64,000 nt of DNA from Candidatus Jidaibacter acanthamoeba (GTDB taxonomy: Bacteria > Pseudomonadota > Alphaproteobacteria > Rickettsiales > Midichloriaceae): NCBI RefSeq assembly GCF_000815465.1, contig NZ_JSWE01000124.1, positions 1 through 64,000 on the forward strand, in the 5' to 3' direction. Below are positions 8,641 to 17,326 of this stretch, piece after piece (the stretch's first letter is position 1; each line of letters begins with the position of its first letter). A program made the position numbers and the translations under genes. The notes beneath the pieces are model-generated. The model searched no databases. It was not told the origin of the DNA and saw only the letters and a program-made list of their open reading frames with translations.

Positions 8641-9092
8641 AACTCTTCACCTTTTTTTATAACTTTTCTTTTTTTATGCTTGAAACTTTTATAATGACAG
8701 TTGCCGCATTCGGCTTCAACCAGGTAACGCTCACTTCTAACGCTTTCAGCGGCATTATTAGTCTTTTTTAACGGTTGAGCGACAGCAAAGCTCTCAATTA
8801 TAGTCTCATTTACTTGAAAATAAGACCAATGTGATTTGCATTTAGGGCATTTATACATGTTTCTAATTGAAATAAAAGTAATAAATGCAACTAGAGGAGC
8901 GATAACAACAGCACCTAAACCCAGCCTTATCAGATAATCCGTAGTATGCGGAAACTCTGCAACTTCAAGAGTTATTGACGGAATAGATAACCCGAATAAC
9001 ACACCGATCATTATAGCTTTTTGCCTTGAAGTAGCTTTTAAGTTACTAGGCTTTATATTGCCATAGTGATTTTGATTTTCCTGCATTTGCAT
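8637..9092 (-). CDS. Two-TM zinc-ribbon protein embedded in the OGDH operon
   Basis: Unrecognised 151-residue protein. It has two hydrophobic segments (about residues 27-47 and 54-76) and then a soluble tail with two Cys pairs, CPKC at 82-85 and CGNC at 129-132, a probable zinc ribbon. The extreme C-terminus is strongly basic (FKHKKRKVIKKGEEL). It starts 23 nt after sucB, and its stop overlaps the lpdA start as ATGA, so it is co-transcribed and probably translationally coupled to the E3 gene. The start could be Met1 or Met3. Its place between E2 and E3 suggests, but does not show, a link to the complex or to its membrane location. Confidence 0.85.
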   Translation of the reverse strand: MQMQENQNHYGNIKPSNLKATSRQKAIMIGVLFGLSIPSITLEVAEFPHTTDYLIRLGLGAVVIAPLVAFITFISIRNMYKCPKCKSHWSYFQVNETIIESFAVAQPLKKTNNAAESVRSERYLVEAECGNCHYKSFKHKKRKVIKKGEEL

Positions 9093-9115
9093 AATTTCCG
9101 CACTGATTCAATATT

Positions 9116-10297
9116 TTATATATCAAATAGTAACTTCTCAGGGTTTTCAACCAGTTCTTTAATTTTAACTAAAAATGTTACTGCTTCTTTACCATCAATA
9201 ATCCTATGATCATAAGAAAGAGCAACGTACATCATCGGTCTTATTTCCACATTACCGTTCACTGCAACCGGTCTTTGTACAATATTATGCATACCTAAAA
9301 TACCAGATTGAGGAGGATTTATGATCGGAGTAGAAAGGAGCGAGCCATAAGTTCCACCGTTGGTAATACTGAATGTTCCACCCATCATATCCTGCATGGA
9401 AAGCTTACCGTCTCTTGCTTTTTTGCCTAAAGATGCAATGCCTTTCTCAACGCCTGCAAATGATAGCTTGTCAGCATCCCTTAATACCGGAACAACTAAT
9501 CCCTGTTCAGTTCCGACTGCTACACCGATATCATAGTAGTTTTTATATATAATATCATCACCTTCAATTGACCCGTTTACTGCGGGTATTTCTTTTAACA
9601 CAGCAACACAAGCTTTAACGAAAAAAGACATAAACCCAAGTTTAATACCATGTTTTTCCTGGAATTTTTCTTGGTAAAGTTTACGAATCCTAAATGCTTC
9701 GCTCATATCAACTTCGTTAAAAGTTGTGAGAATAGCAGCAGTGTTTTGCGATTCTTTTAATCTTTGGGCAATGGTTTTACGAAGTCTGGTCATTTTAACT
9801 CTAACTTCTCTGTTCGAGTTATCTCCGCTTCCTGAAGTTATTGCCTCAGCTTGTTGAGGGAATAACACATCTTCTTTAGTTATTCTACCGTCTTTGCCGC
9901 TACCGGTGATCTGATTTACGTCTACTCCTTTTTCTGCTGCAAGTTTATTTGCCGCAGGAGATAAGATTTTATCACTAGAATAAGCAGGGCTTAGAGCAAT
10001 GGATTGAGGAGCACTTTTCGGTGCCTCGGCTTGAGTAGGTTGAGCAGCTGCCTTACTATTACCTTCGGACATAGTACCGAGTAATTGACCTACCTTAACT
10101 AAGTCACCTTCTTTACTTTTTATTTCTCCGATTGTGCCGGAAGCAGGGGCATTAACTTCAAGAGTAACCTTATCGGTTTCAATCTCAACCAGTAACTCAT
10201 CAACATTGATGAATTCACCTTCTTTTTTATGCCATTTAGCAATGGTTGCTTCAGTCACTGATTCACCAAGCGGCGGGACTACAATATTTACAGACAT
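9116..10297 (-). CDS. sucB: Dihydrolipoamide succinyltransferase (E2 of 2-oxoglutarate dehydrogenase)
   Basis: Core of the 2-oxoglutarate dehydrogenase complex; it transfers succinyl from lipoate to CoA. Domains in order: a lipoyl domain at residues 1-80 with the lipoylated Lys in [11 protein letters not shown], an Ala/Pro/Gln-rich linker, a peripheral subunit-binding domain (about 110-147, [14 protein letters not shown] and [13 protein letters not shown]), and an acyltransferase domain ending with catalytic [13 protein letters not shown] (His and Asp of HxxxDG). The 393-residue length is typical of the single-lipoyl SucB type. It lies 29 nt after sucA in the same operon. Confidence 0.97.
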   Translation of the reverse strand: MSVNIVVPPLGESVTEATIAKWHKKEGEFINVDELLVEIETDKVTLEVNAPASGTIGEIKSKEGDLVKVGQLLGTMSEGNSKAAAQPTQAEAPKSAPQSIALSPAYSSDKILSPAANKLAAEKGVDVNQITGSGKDGRITKEDVLFPQQAEAITSGSGDNSNREVRVKMTRLRKTIAQRLKESQNTAAILTTFNEVDMSEAFRIRKLYQEKFQEKHGIKLGFMSFFVKACVAVLKEIPAVNGSIEGDDIIYKNYYDIGVAVGTEQGLVVPVLRDADKLSFAGVEKGIASLGKKARDGKLSMQDMMGGTFSITNGGTYGSLLSTPIINPPQSGILGMHNIVQRPVAVNGNVEIRPMMYVALSYDHRIIDGKEAVTFLVKIKELVENPEKLLFDI

Positions 10298-10326
10298 CTT
10301 AACTCCAAAATTTAAATTTAATAAGG

Positions 10327-13167
10327 TTAACCGAATACTTCTTCTAAAAGCTTTTTCAGCTCAATTATGTGTAATTTCAAGTACCCGACCGCCGGTGAAG
10401 CTGAACGGGCTCTACCTATATACCGGGCACGTTTACATGAATGGCCGATATCTTTCAACACCTGCTCGATTCTAGGCTCAACAAAGTAAAAAGCTCCCAT
10501 GTTTTCATGTTCTTCCTGGCACCAGAAAATCTGAGCATTATTGTACTTTTTAATCACCCCCGCAAGCTCTTTACTTGGGAAAGGATAGTATTGCTCAAGC
10601 CTGATAATTGCAATATCATTTGCCCCCAGCTCTTCTCTTTTTTCGGTTAAGTCATAATAAACTTTTCCGCTGCAGATGATTACTTTTCTAATATCGCTTG
10701 GAGAAGTAATTTGATTTACTTCATCAATCACAGGTTTGAATGTAGTTTCCTTATCCATTTCTATAAGGCCGGAAACTGCATATTTATGTCTAAGTAATGA
10801 TTTCGGTGACATAACAACCAGCGGCTTTCTAAAGTTCCTACATAGCTGTCTTCTTAGAACATGGAAGTATGAAGCCGGGGTTGAGCAGTTAACAACCTGC
10901 ATATTATCTTTAGCACAAAGTTGCAGGAATCTTTCTATCCTTGCCGAGCTATGCTCAGGGCCTTGCCCCTCGTATCCGTGTGGTAATAACAGCACTAAAC
11001 CGTTCATTCTAAGCCATTTAGCTTCACCTGAAGAAATATATTGATCAATGATAACTTGCGCACCGTTTGCAAAGTCACCGAACTGTCCTTCCCAAATTGT
11101 TAAGGTATTAGGTTCGGTAAAGCTATAACCATACTCAAAGCCCATAACTGCAAATTCTGATAAATTACTATTATGAATTTCTAGAGAGGTTTTTTGATCA
11201 GAGCTTAAGTTATTTAATGGTGTATATTGAGATTCATTTTCCTGATCAAATAAAACAGCATGCCTGTGTGAGAATGTTCCCCGCTTAACATCCTGTCCGG
11301 TCATTCTTACATTGTATCCGTCATTAATTAAGCTTGCAAAAGCTAAGGCTTCAGCGGTTGCCCAATCTATACCTTTACTGGTTTCTATACTTTGTTTTTT
11401 GGCTTGTAACTGTCGCTCAATTTTAGGGTTGATATTAAAGTTAGTCGGATAGCTACATAAGGCTGTTCCTAATTTTTGCAGTGTAGAAATTTCTACTCCC
11501 GTAACTTCCGGTGCTCGGTTTTTATCAGCCGGCTTAAAGCCTCCCCAGTTACCCTGCAACCAATCCGCCATAGTCGGGTGATAACTTTGTGATTTTTCAT
11601 ATTCTTCATCAAGGAAAGACTTAAAGTTTTTCTTATAAGTTTTATATTCTTCACTGCTAACTAAGCCTTGAGCGCCTAATTTTTCAGCATAGATTGCATC
11701 TGGGGTTTTATGATTTGCTATATTTTTATACATAATAGGTTGTGTAAAGAAAGGCTCATCACCCTCATTATGACCGTATTTTCTATAGCAAACAATATCA
11801 ATAACTATATCTTTTTTAAACTTAGCTCTATATTCAGCCGCAATCTTTGTTGCAAATATTATACCTTCCGCGTCATCTCCATTTACGTGGAAAATCGGGC
11901 AGGCTATACTTTTTGCTACATCGGAGCAATATCTCGAAGATCTGGCATCACTCGGGTTTGTAGTAAACCCGATTTGGTTGTTGATAATAATATGTATGGT
12001 TCCGCCTGTATGGTAACCTTTTAATTGGCTTAAATATAATGTTTCAGGAACCGAGCCTTGGCCTGCAAAGGCTGCATCTCCGTGAATTAAAAGCCCTAAT
12101 ACCTCTTTTCTTTCGATATCGTTTCTTCTATCTTGCTTAGCTCTTACTTTTCCTAGCACTATAGAATTTACTACTTCCAAGTGCGAAGGATTCGGAGTTA
12201 AAGATAAGTGTACTTTTTGCCCGTCGATTTCAACGTCGCTGGAAGTTCCTAAGTGATATTTCACATCCCCCGGAATATCCATATCAGCCGGAAAAGCAAG
12301 CTCACCTTTAAACTCTGAAAGCATAGCATGATAAGGTTTACCCATTACCTTAGTTAGTGTATTAAGCCTTCCTCTGTGCGCCATTCCGATTATAACTTCT
12401 CTAACTCCGAAGTTTACGGAATATTTTATTGCAAATTCCATTGAAGCAATTGCTCCTTCACCACCTTCAATAGAGAATCTTTTTGCTCCAGGAAACTTAG
12501 TATGAAGATAATTTTCAAATACTTCAGCTTCAGTTAAATCAAATAACGCCTTCTTTTTTTCTTCATTGCTGAGGCTATAATCATTTCCGGCGCTTTCAAT
12601 TTTATTTTGTATCCAATTTTTTTCTTCTAAGTTCTCTATATACATATATTCTATACCGAGGCGTGAGCAATATTTAGAGGAAAGGAATGACATAATATCC
12701 CTTAAGGTAGCTTTTTCAGCTCCAAGTATATTTCCTATATATATTTCCTTATCTAAATCTTCTTCGGTAAGTCCGTAAGTTTTGTAGTCAAGCTCGGCAT
12801 TATACTCCGGCTCTTTAATCGAGAGCGGATCGTAATTTACATATAAATGTCCTAAACTTCTATAAGCTTCAACAAGTTTTACAGCAGCAATAGATTTTTG
12901 AATATCTTGGATACCTGAGGTAGCTGCTTCTTTTTTAGCAGGTTGTTCTTTTTTGTCTTGATATCCGATTATAGTATTTTTTCTCGGCTGCCAAGGAGCA
13001 GCTGCAAAGGCTTTTTTTATTAATTCGGGAGAATCACTTAAATTTTTAAAATATTCCTGCCAACTTCCATCAACGGATAAGGGATCTTCTATATATTGGT
13101 TATAAAGTTCTTCAATAAAAGGTGCATTCGCCCCATAAAGAGGGGTGGTTAATTTTAACTCAGACAT
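10327..13167 (-). CDS. sucA: 2-oxoglutarate dehydrogenase E1 component
   Basis: Thiamine-diphosphate enzyme that decarboxylates 2-oxoglutarate and succinylates the lipoyl arm of SucB in the TCA cycle. The 946-residue protein has the N-terminal E1 segment ([19 protein letters not shown]), [35 protein letters not shown], the thiamine-diphosphate/Mg block beginning NGDDAEGI and running to [13 protein letters not shown], and the C-terminal pyrimidine-binding and OxoGdeHase regions ([17 protein letters not shown]). It is the first gene of sucA-sucB-orf-lpdA. The promoter should lie in the 140-bp spacer upstream, but I cannot fix it. Confidence 0.97.
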   Translation of the reverse strand: MSELKLTTPLYGANAPFIEELYNQYIEDPLSVDGSWQEYFKNLSDSPELIKKAFAAAPWQPRKNTIIGYQDKKEQPAKKEAATSGIQDIQKSIAAVKLVEAYRSLGHLYVNYDPLSIKEPEYNAELDYKTYGLTEEDLDKEIYIGNILGAEKATLRDIMSFLSSKYCSRLGIEYMYIENLEEKNWIQNKIESAGNDYSLSNEEKKKALFDLTEAEVFENYLHTKFPGAKRFSIEGGEGAIASMEFAIKYSVNFGVREVIIGMAHRGRLNTLTKVMGKPYHAMLSEFKGELAFPADMDIPGDVKYHLGTSSDVEIDGQKVHLSLTPNPSHLEVVNSIVLGKVRAKQDRRNDIERKEVLGLLIHGDAAFAGQGSVPETLYLSQLKGYHTGGTIHIIINNQIGFTTNPSDARSSRYCSDVAKSIACPIFHVNGDDAEGIIFATKIAAEYRAKFKKDIVIDIVCYRKYGHNEGDEPFFTQPIMYKNIANHKTPDAIYAEKLGAQGLVSSEEYKTYKKNFKSFLDEEYEKSQSYHPTMADWLQGNWGGFKPADKNRAPEVTGVEISTLQKLGTALCSYPTNFNINPKIERQLQAKKQSIETSKGIDWATAEALAFASLINDGYNVRMTGQDVKRGTFSHRHAVLFDQENESQYTPLNNLSSDQKTSLEIHNSNLSEFAVMGFEYGYSFTEPNTLTIWEGQFGDFANGAQVIIDQYISSGEAKWLRMNGLVLLLPHGYEGQGPEHSSARIERFLQLCAKDNMQVVNCSTPASYFHVLRRQLCRNFRKPLVVMSPKSLLRHKYAVSGLIEMDKETTFKPVIDEVNQITSPSDIRKVIICSGKVYYDLTEKREELGANDIAIIRLEQYYPFPSKELAGVIKKYNNAQIFWCQEEHENMGAFYFVEPRIEQVLKDIGHSCKRARYIGRARSASPAVGYLKLHIIELKKLLEEVFG

Positions 13168-13308
13168 ATGGTAAAAATATTTTATTTAATATGAATGTAT
13201 TTTTTAATGATTACATCTAATATGTAAAGCCTTTTTAGCTTATATATGATAAAAAAATTTTCGTGTAATAATCTAATATGGTAGTGAGCCGCATTAAAAA
13301 CTACAAAA

Positions 13309-14580
13309 TTATTTCTTTAAAAGGTATATAGGAAGCCCGCTTAAAAAGACTGAAATTGATATGATTATCATTTCAGCACTACAGGCAAATAATGCCCAAC
13401 CGCAGAACAATAGAGCAGCAATAGCTATTATATATGATATTAAGCTAGCCTTATCTCTAGCTAATATTTTTAGTAAACTTAAAATGCATATTGCATAGAT
13501 AATTAAAAACACAGTGACTGAGTTATCAATTATCTTAGTAAACTGATCAACTAAATTATCGTTTAAGGTAAATAGTATTAACGGCACCATGCCAAGCGAA
13601 GCAGCTAAAATACTAAAATATGGAGATCCATTGCTATTTTGTTTAGCAAAAACTTTCGGGAAGAGGCCATCTTGTGCTGCCCCTAAGGCTATCTGACCAC
13701 TGACTAGAATCCATGCATTAAGCGTGCCAAAGCAAACAACTGCAGCTGCTAGAGAAATAAAATAGTGCAGATTACCTCCAAATGCAAACTTAGCAGCATC
13801 AGTAAAAGGAGCTTTAGAGATTTTCAATTGCTCCATCGGAACCACACCCATTATAGCCAGACTGCATAGTAGATTGATTATAGCAACTGTAATAGTTCCA
13901 AAAATAATAGCGCGAGGAATAGTTCTTTTCGGGTTATCTACTGAGTCGGCCGGGGTGGTTGCGCACTCAACTCCGATGAACCCCCAGAAAGTTATAAGAG
14001 CGGCGGCATTTAATGCACTTAAATTTGATGTACCGGATGTATTAAGAGGTATAAAATTCTCAATTTGAAAGTGTGGGATACAAGCAATGGGCAGCACTAT
14101 TAAAGGTACTACTTTTAATACTGTAAATACTATTTCTATGTATCCGGAAGCCTTTACGCCTTTTAAATTAATCCAAGTGAAAAACCAAAGAAGTAGTAGC
14201 TCTAAAATAAGACCGGTTTTAATGTCAAACCCTCCGAACAATGAGCCAAAATACCCAATTGATGCAATAATGACTGCAGTAGTACTAGACCATGAAATAA
14301 CCCAATATCCCCAAGCAACAAAGAAAGCTGCATTTTTACCAAATGCTTCTTGAACAAAAACATGAGGGCCGCCGTTTTTCGGAAATCGTTTGGAGAGTTC
14401 TGCAAATGCAAGAGCGAGTAAAATAGCGCCACAACCGGTAAAAACCCAACTAAAGGCAGCAATACCACCGAAATGCGCTAGGCTTGCAGGTAGCATAAAA
14501 ATACCTGAGCCGACTTGACTGCTGATTACAATTGAAACAAGTGACCAGAACCCGATTTTGCGGGCGACAGAACTAGACAT
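13309..14580 (-). CDS. APC-family amino-acid permease or antiporter
   Basis: Inner-membrane amino-acid transporter of the APC superfamily, 423 residues with about 12 hydrophobic segments. The first helix has the substrate-binding break IVISSQVGSGIFMLPASL, followed by the loop ELSKRFPKNGGPHVFVQEAFG and the conserved WGYWVISWSS helix, as in the basic-amino-acid/polyamine antiporter (AdiC/PotE-like) group. Intracellular Rickettsiales commonly carry several such carriers to take amino acids from the host. Substrate and mode (uniport, symport or exchange) cannot be read from sequence. It appears monocistronic. Confidence 0.88.
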   Translation of the reverse strand: MSSSVARKIGFWSLVSIVISSQVGSGIFMLPASLAHFGGIAAFSWVFTGCGAILLALAFAELSKRFPKNGGPHVFVQEAFGKNAAFFVAWGYWVISWSSTTAVIIASIGYFGSLFGGFDIKTGLILELLLLWFFTWINLKGVKASGYIEIVFTVLKVVPLIVLPIACIPHFQIENFIPLNTSGTSNLSALNAAALITFWGFIGVECATTPADSVDNPKRTIPRAIIFGTITVAIINLLCSLAIMGVVPMEQLKISKAPFTDAAKFAFGGNLHYFISLAAAVVCFGTLNAWILVSGQIALGAAQDGLFPKVFAKQNSNGSPYFSILAASLGMVPLILFTLNDNLVDQFTKIIDNSVTVFLIIYAICILSLLKILARDKASLISYIIAIAALLFCGWALFACSAEMIIISISVFLSGLPIYLLKK

Positions 14581-14925
14581 GAATAATCCCGGTAAACAAA
14601 TTTAATATATAATGAAATAGGCTGATAATAATGAGAAAGAATAATAACACGCTGCAACTCAGCGTTTTCGAATAAGAAATTTACAGCTATGAGAAATGAT
14701 TATACTAAGTATATTCATATATAAATTTTGCATAATTTTTGGTTATTATATAGCAGGGCTTAGAAACACTCAATCTTTTATTTTGGTTTAAATGAGGTTA
14801 TGTACTAAGTACAAAGTGGTGATTACTTAATTTTATCATTAAGTCTACTGATGCTTACGAAGAAGATCACAGGGGAGAAGAAACAGAGTCAAAATCATAA
14901 AGGCAGGAATGTAGCCTAGGAGAAG
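14581..14925. other. Intergenic stretch without a recognisable gene
   Basis: About 345 bp between the APC permease start and the Hsp20 terminator hairpin. It contains stop codons in all frames. The minus-strand permease promoter should lie in its left part. I see no RNA gene or mobile element. Confidence 0.5.
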
Positions 14926-14969
14926 CTTATGGGTAGCTTTATTTGCCTAATTATAAAGCTACCCATAAG
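14926..14969 (-). terminator. Strong hairpin downstream of the Hsp20 gene
   Basis: A perfect 17-bp inverted repeat (CTTATGGGTAGCTTTAT with ATAAAGCTACCCATAAG) around a 10-nt loop begins 6 nt past the Hsp20 stop. There is no clean U tract, but the stem is the strongest in the window and probably ends or stabilises the Hsp20 mRNA. Confidence 0.65.
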
Positions 14970-14974
14970 TAACT

Positions 14975-15505
14975 TTATTCACCTTTAACTTCTATTTTTT
15001 TAGTAGCAGGTTGAGCTTCTTTATTTTTCTTAATAGTTATGTTTAATACACCTCCTTTAAATTTCGCCTTTATGCTGTTTTCATCTATATCTTCGGGCAA
15101 AGATATGGTTCTTTGGAAGGTACCGTAATATCTTTCATAGCGGTGATACTGCTCATCCTTCTCTTCTTTTTCTTCTTTTTCTTCTTTTTTCTCAGCTTTA
15201 ATCAGTAGCATTCCTTTATTTATGCTTAGGTCTATATCTTTTTCCTCAACTCCCGGTATTTCAGCTGATATTTTATATTCATTTTCGGTTTCTGAAATAT
15301 TTATTTTTGGAGTTAAAAAATCAATATCCGCTCCTTTTCCTCTTTCTCTGGGAAAAGTAGGCAAATAATCATTAAACATATCATTCATCATTCTTTCCAT
15401 ATCCGAGTAAAGTTTAGAAAAAGAAGGGTCTTCTCTCCTTATGCTCACTTGATTTCTTTTGCCATTATCCTTAAGCCAATCCCAAGGTATTAAGCTTTTA
15501 GCCAT
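14975..15505 (-). CDS. Small heat-shock protein, Hsp20/alpha-crystallin family
   Basis: ATP-independent holdase that keeps unfolding proteins soluble. The 176-residue protein has an N-terminal arm, an alpha-crystallin domain from about residue 65 (PKINISETENEYKISAEIPG) with a charged KEEKEEKEEKDEQYHRYE insert between strands, and the conserved FKGGVLNITIKK near the end. I start it at the ATG at 15505 because GGAGG lies 5 nt upstream; the in-frame ATG at 15517 overlaps that ribosome-binding site. The gene stands alone, with a sigma-32-like promoter candidate upstream and a 17-bp hairpin downstream. Its leader nearly matches that of the KGG protein gene near 34.7 kb. Confidence 0.95.
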   Translation of the reverse strand: MAKSLIPWDWLKDNGKRNQVSIRREDPSFSKLYSDMERMMNDMFNDYLPTFPRERGKGADIDFLTPKINISETENEYKISAEIPGVEEKDIDLSINKGMLLIKAEKKEEKEEKEEKDEQYHRYERYYGTFQRTISLPEDIDENSIKAKFKGGVLNITIKKNKEAQPATKKIEVKGE

Positions 15506-15547
15506 ATTATCCTCCATAAATTTATATTCAAATAAGGGTGATAATTA

Positions 15548-15577
15548 ATAGTTAGCTAGTATCAAAAAAATTTCAAG
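15548..15577 (-). promoter_or_regulatory. Candidate heat-shock (sigma-32/RpoH) promoter of the Hsp20 gene
   Basis: Minus strand: CTTGAAA (15577-15571), a 15-nt spacer, then CTAACTAT (15555-15548), compared with the RpoH consensus CTTGAAA and CCCATnT. The -35 match is exact and the -10 only partial. It lies about 43 nt upstream of the chosen start. Confidence 0.4.
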
Positions 15578-15658
15578 GCAGGATAAAGCAAAAAATATTA
15601 ATAATTGTAAGACTAATATAAACAAATTTATTCTATTATATATAAGCTTAAGTTTTAA

Positions 15659-16873
15659 TTAAATTTTCTGAGATTCAAACAGGGTAAATTGTTTTTTCTT
15701 AGAGGAGGGTTTATATATTTTGGAGAAGATTATAGCAAAAGCACCGTTACCTGTTACATTTACAGCAGTGCCGAACGGGTCAAGAAGCATATAAACTGCT
15801 GTAATTAACCCTGTCATTTCTCCAGTAAAACCTAAATATTTTTCAAGCAGAGGGCACATGATTATTAGTACCCCACCGGGAACTGCAACCACAGCAAATT
15901 TTGCAAGTGCATAATAAAAGGCAAACTTCAACAATGCTGAGGAAGTAGGGAGTTGATAGTCAAAAGTTAAAAGAGTTGCATAAGAAAGAATAATTAGTCC
16001 TAAGGCACTTCCGATAGTATGAATATTAATCGTTGCAGGAATTATGGTTTTAACAATTGTAGGATTATTTAAATTCTTTTCAGTTGCAATAATAAGCATC
16101 GGCATTGTGGCCATACTGGAAATTGTACTAAACCCGGTAATTGTTGCAGGAAAAACATTTCTTATATAGGTAAAAAAACGCTTTAGAGAAAAATTTGAAG
16201 CTATCATATATAATAATATTATATAACAAATTTGTGTCCCGACTATTACAAAAAATACAGGACTATATACTTTTAAAGATTTTAATAAAACTTGATCTGC
16301 TTCAAGTTTGAATACAAAACCTAAAATGAAAAGCGGAAGCAGAGGAACAAAAATCCGTTTTAAAAATCCCGTAGAGATTTCATTAAGCTTTTCAGCTATT
16401 TTTTCTGCAATAGAGCTTTTTTTTAATGAAAAGAAAATACCAAATAAAAAACCGCCGATTAAAGCAAATTCAGTGGGAATCAATTTCGGTATGCAAAACT
16501 CCCATAAAGGCTTAAGTTGAGCCGGGTCATTAAAGGAATTTTGTATCGGCAGATGTAATTTAGGTAAAGCAGTGAAGCTGATGGCAAATCCGGTACAAAT
16601 AGCTATAAAATTGGAGATAAACACAGCGGAAATTAGTATTACAACAAATTTTATAATATTAGTTTTTAAAGAAATGAGTGAAGAAAATAAAAAACTGAAA
16701 ATAATTAAAGGAGTGATCAATATTAAAGTACATTTCATAGTTAAACTAATAGCATAAAAAAAACTTTTAATTTCAAGCGGAACAATACCACCGAAAAATA
16801 AAGGTATTAATAAAACAAATAATAATATTAAAGGTAGCTTTATATTTTTAATACTGCTTGCTTTTCCTAACAT
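15659..16873 (-). CDS. Dicarboxylate/amino acid:cation symporter (DAACS/SDF family)
   Basis: Inner-membrane secondary carrier of the glutamate/aspartate/C4-dicarboxylate symporter family. The 404-residue protein has about eight long hydrophobic segments. A TISSMATMPMLI stretch corresponds to the serine-rich re-entrant loop of the family, and the C-terminal DPFGTAVNVTGNGAFAIIF corresponds to the substrate- and sodium-binding DxxxTxxNVxGD helix, with Asn in place of the last Asp. It is monocistronic, between Hsp20 and a small disordered-protein gene. The substrate is probably an acidic amino acid or dicarboxylate, by family only. Confidence 0.85.
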   Translation of the reverse strand: MLGKASSIKNIKLPLILLFVLLIPLFFGGIVPLEIKSFFYAISLTMKCTLILITPLIIFSFLFSSLISLKTNIIKFVVILISAVFISNFIAICTGFAISFTALPKLHLPIQNSFNDPAQLKPLWEFCIPKLIPTEFALIGGFLFGIFFSLKKSSIAEKIAEKLNEISTGFLKRIFVPLLPLFILGFVFKLEADQVLLKSLKVYSPVFFVIVGTQICYIILLYMIASNFSLKRFFTYIRNVFPATITGFSTISSMATMPMLIIATEKNLNNPTIVKTIIPATINIHTIGSALGLIILSYATLLTFDYQLPTSSALLKFAFYYALAKFAVVAVPGGVLIIMCPLLEKYLGFTGEMTGLITAVYMLLDPFGTAVNVTGNGAFAIIFSKIYKPSSKKKQFTLFESQKI

Positions 16874-16985
16874 TAATCAACTCAAACCAACAACTATAAG
16901 AATTAAATATATAAGAAGTATAATATCTAAATCAATATTAAATATTAAATTATTATATTTTTACGGTATTAATCGAAAACAATTT

Positions 16986-17261
16986 TTAAGGATTATTCCT
17001 GCCTTGTTCGGGTTCATGAGCGCCTAGTACTTTTGCAGTAAACTTGCCGATAACCTTTCTTCCCCTTGGATCAGCATGATGTTCTTCTTTTGAATCTTCT
17101 TCTCTTTCAGGTTTAGTAATCAGCTGATCTTCTATGGTGCTTGCCTTATCAAGCTTATTATTTTCTTCAAGTTCATTTTGAAAATGTTGGCTAATAAGGT
17201 CAGCCCCCATATTTAAGGCCTTATGCATTGTCTGTTGTGAATATTCTTTGAAATCAGGCAT
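16986..17261 (-). CDS. Small hydrophilic protein of unknown function
   Basis: Unrecognised 91-residue protein. The N-terminal half looks helical and amphipathic (DFKEYSQQTMHKALNMGADL), followed by a Lys/Glu-rich disordered stretch and a basic, Gly/Pro-containing end (DPRGRKVIGKFTAKV). There is no signal peptide or membrane segment. It is transcribed divergently from transketolase, with 65 bp between the starts. Normal base composition and a clean reading frame support it as a real gene. Confidence 0.6.
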   Translation of the reverse strand: MPDFKEYSQQTMHKALNMGADLISQHFQNELEENNKLDKASTIEDQLITKPEREEDSKEEHHADPRGRKVIGKFTAKVLGAHEPEQGRNNP

Positions 17262-17326
17262 ATTTATATTTTATCTCATCTTATTTTTATATTATAAGAT
17301 ATAAATAGTTAACAAATGGTAAACGT

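Noticed and set aside
14202-14468. Minus-strand 88-residue ORF within the APC permease gene
   Set aside because: It lies in another frame inside the well-supported permease, with no ribosome-binding site.
15506-15517. Upstream ATG (15517) as the Hsp20 start
   Set aside because: It would put the start inside the GGAGG ribosome-binding site; the ATG at 15505 has ideal spacing. The same applies to 34710 and 58671.
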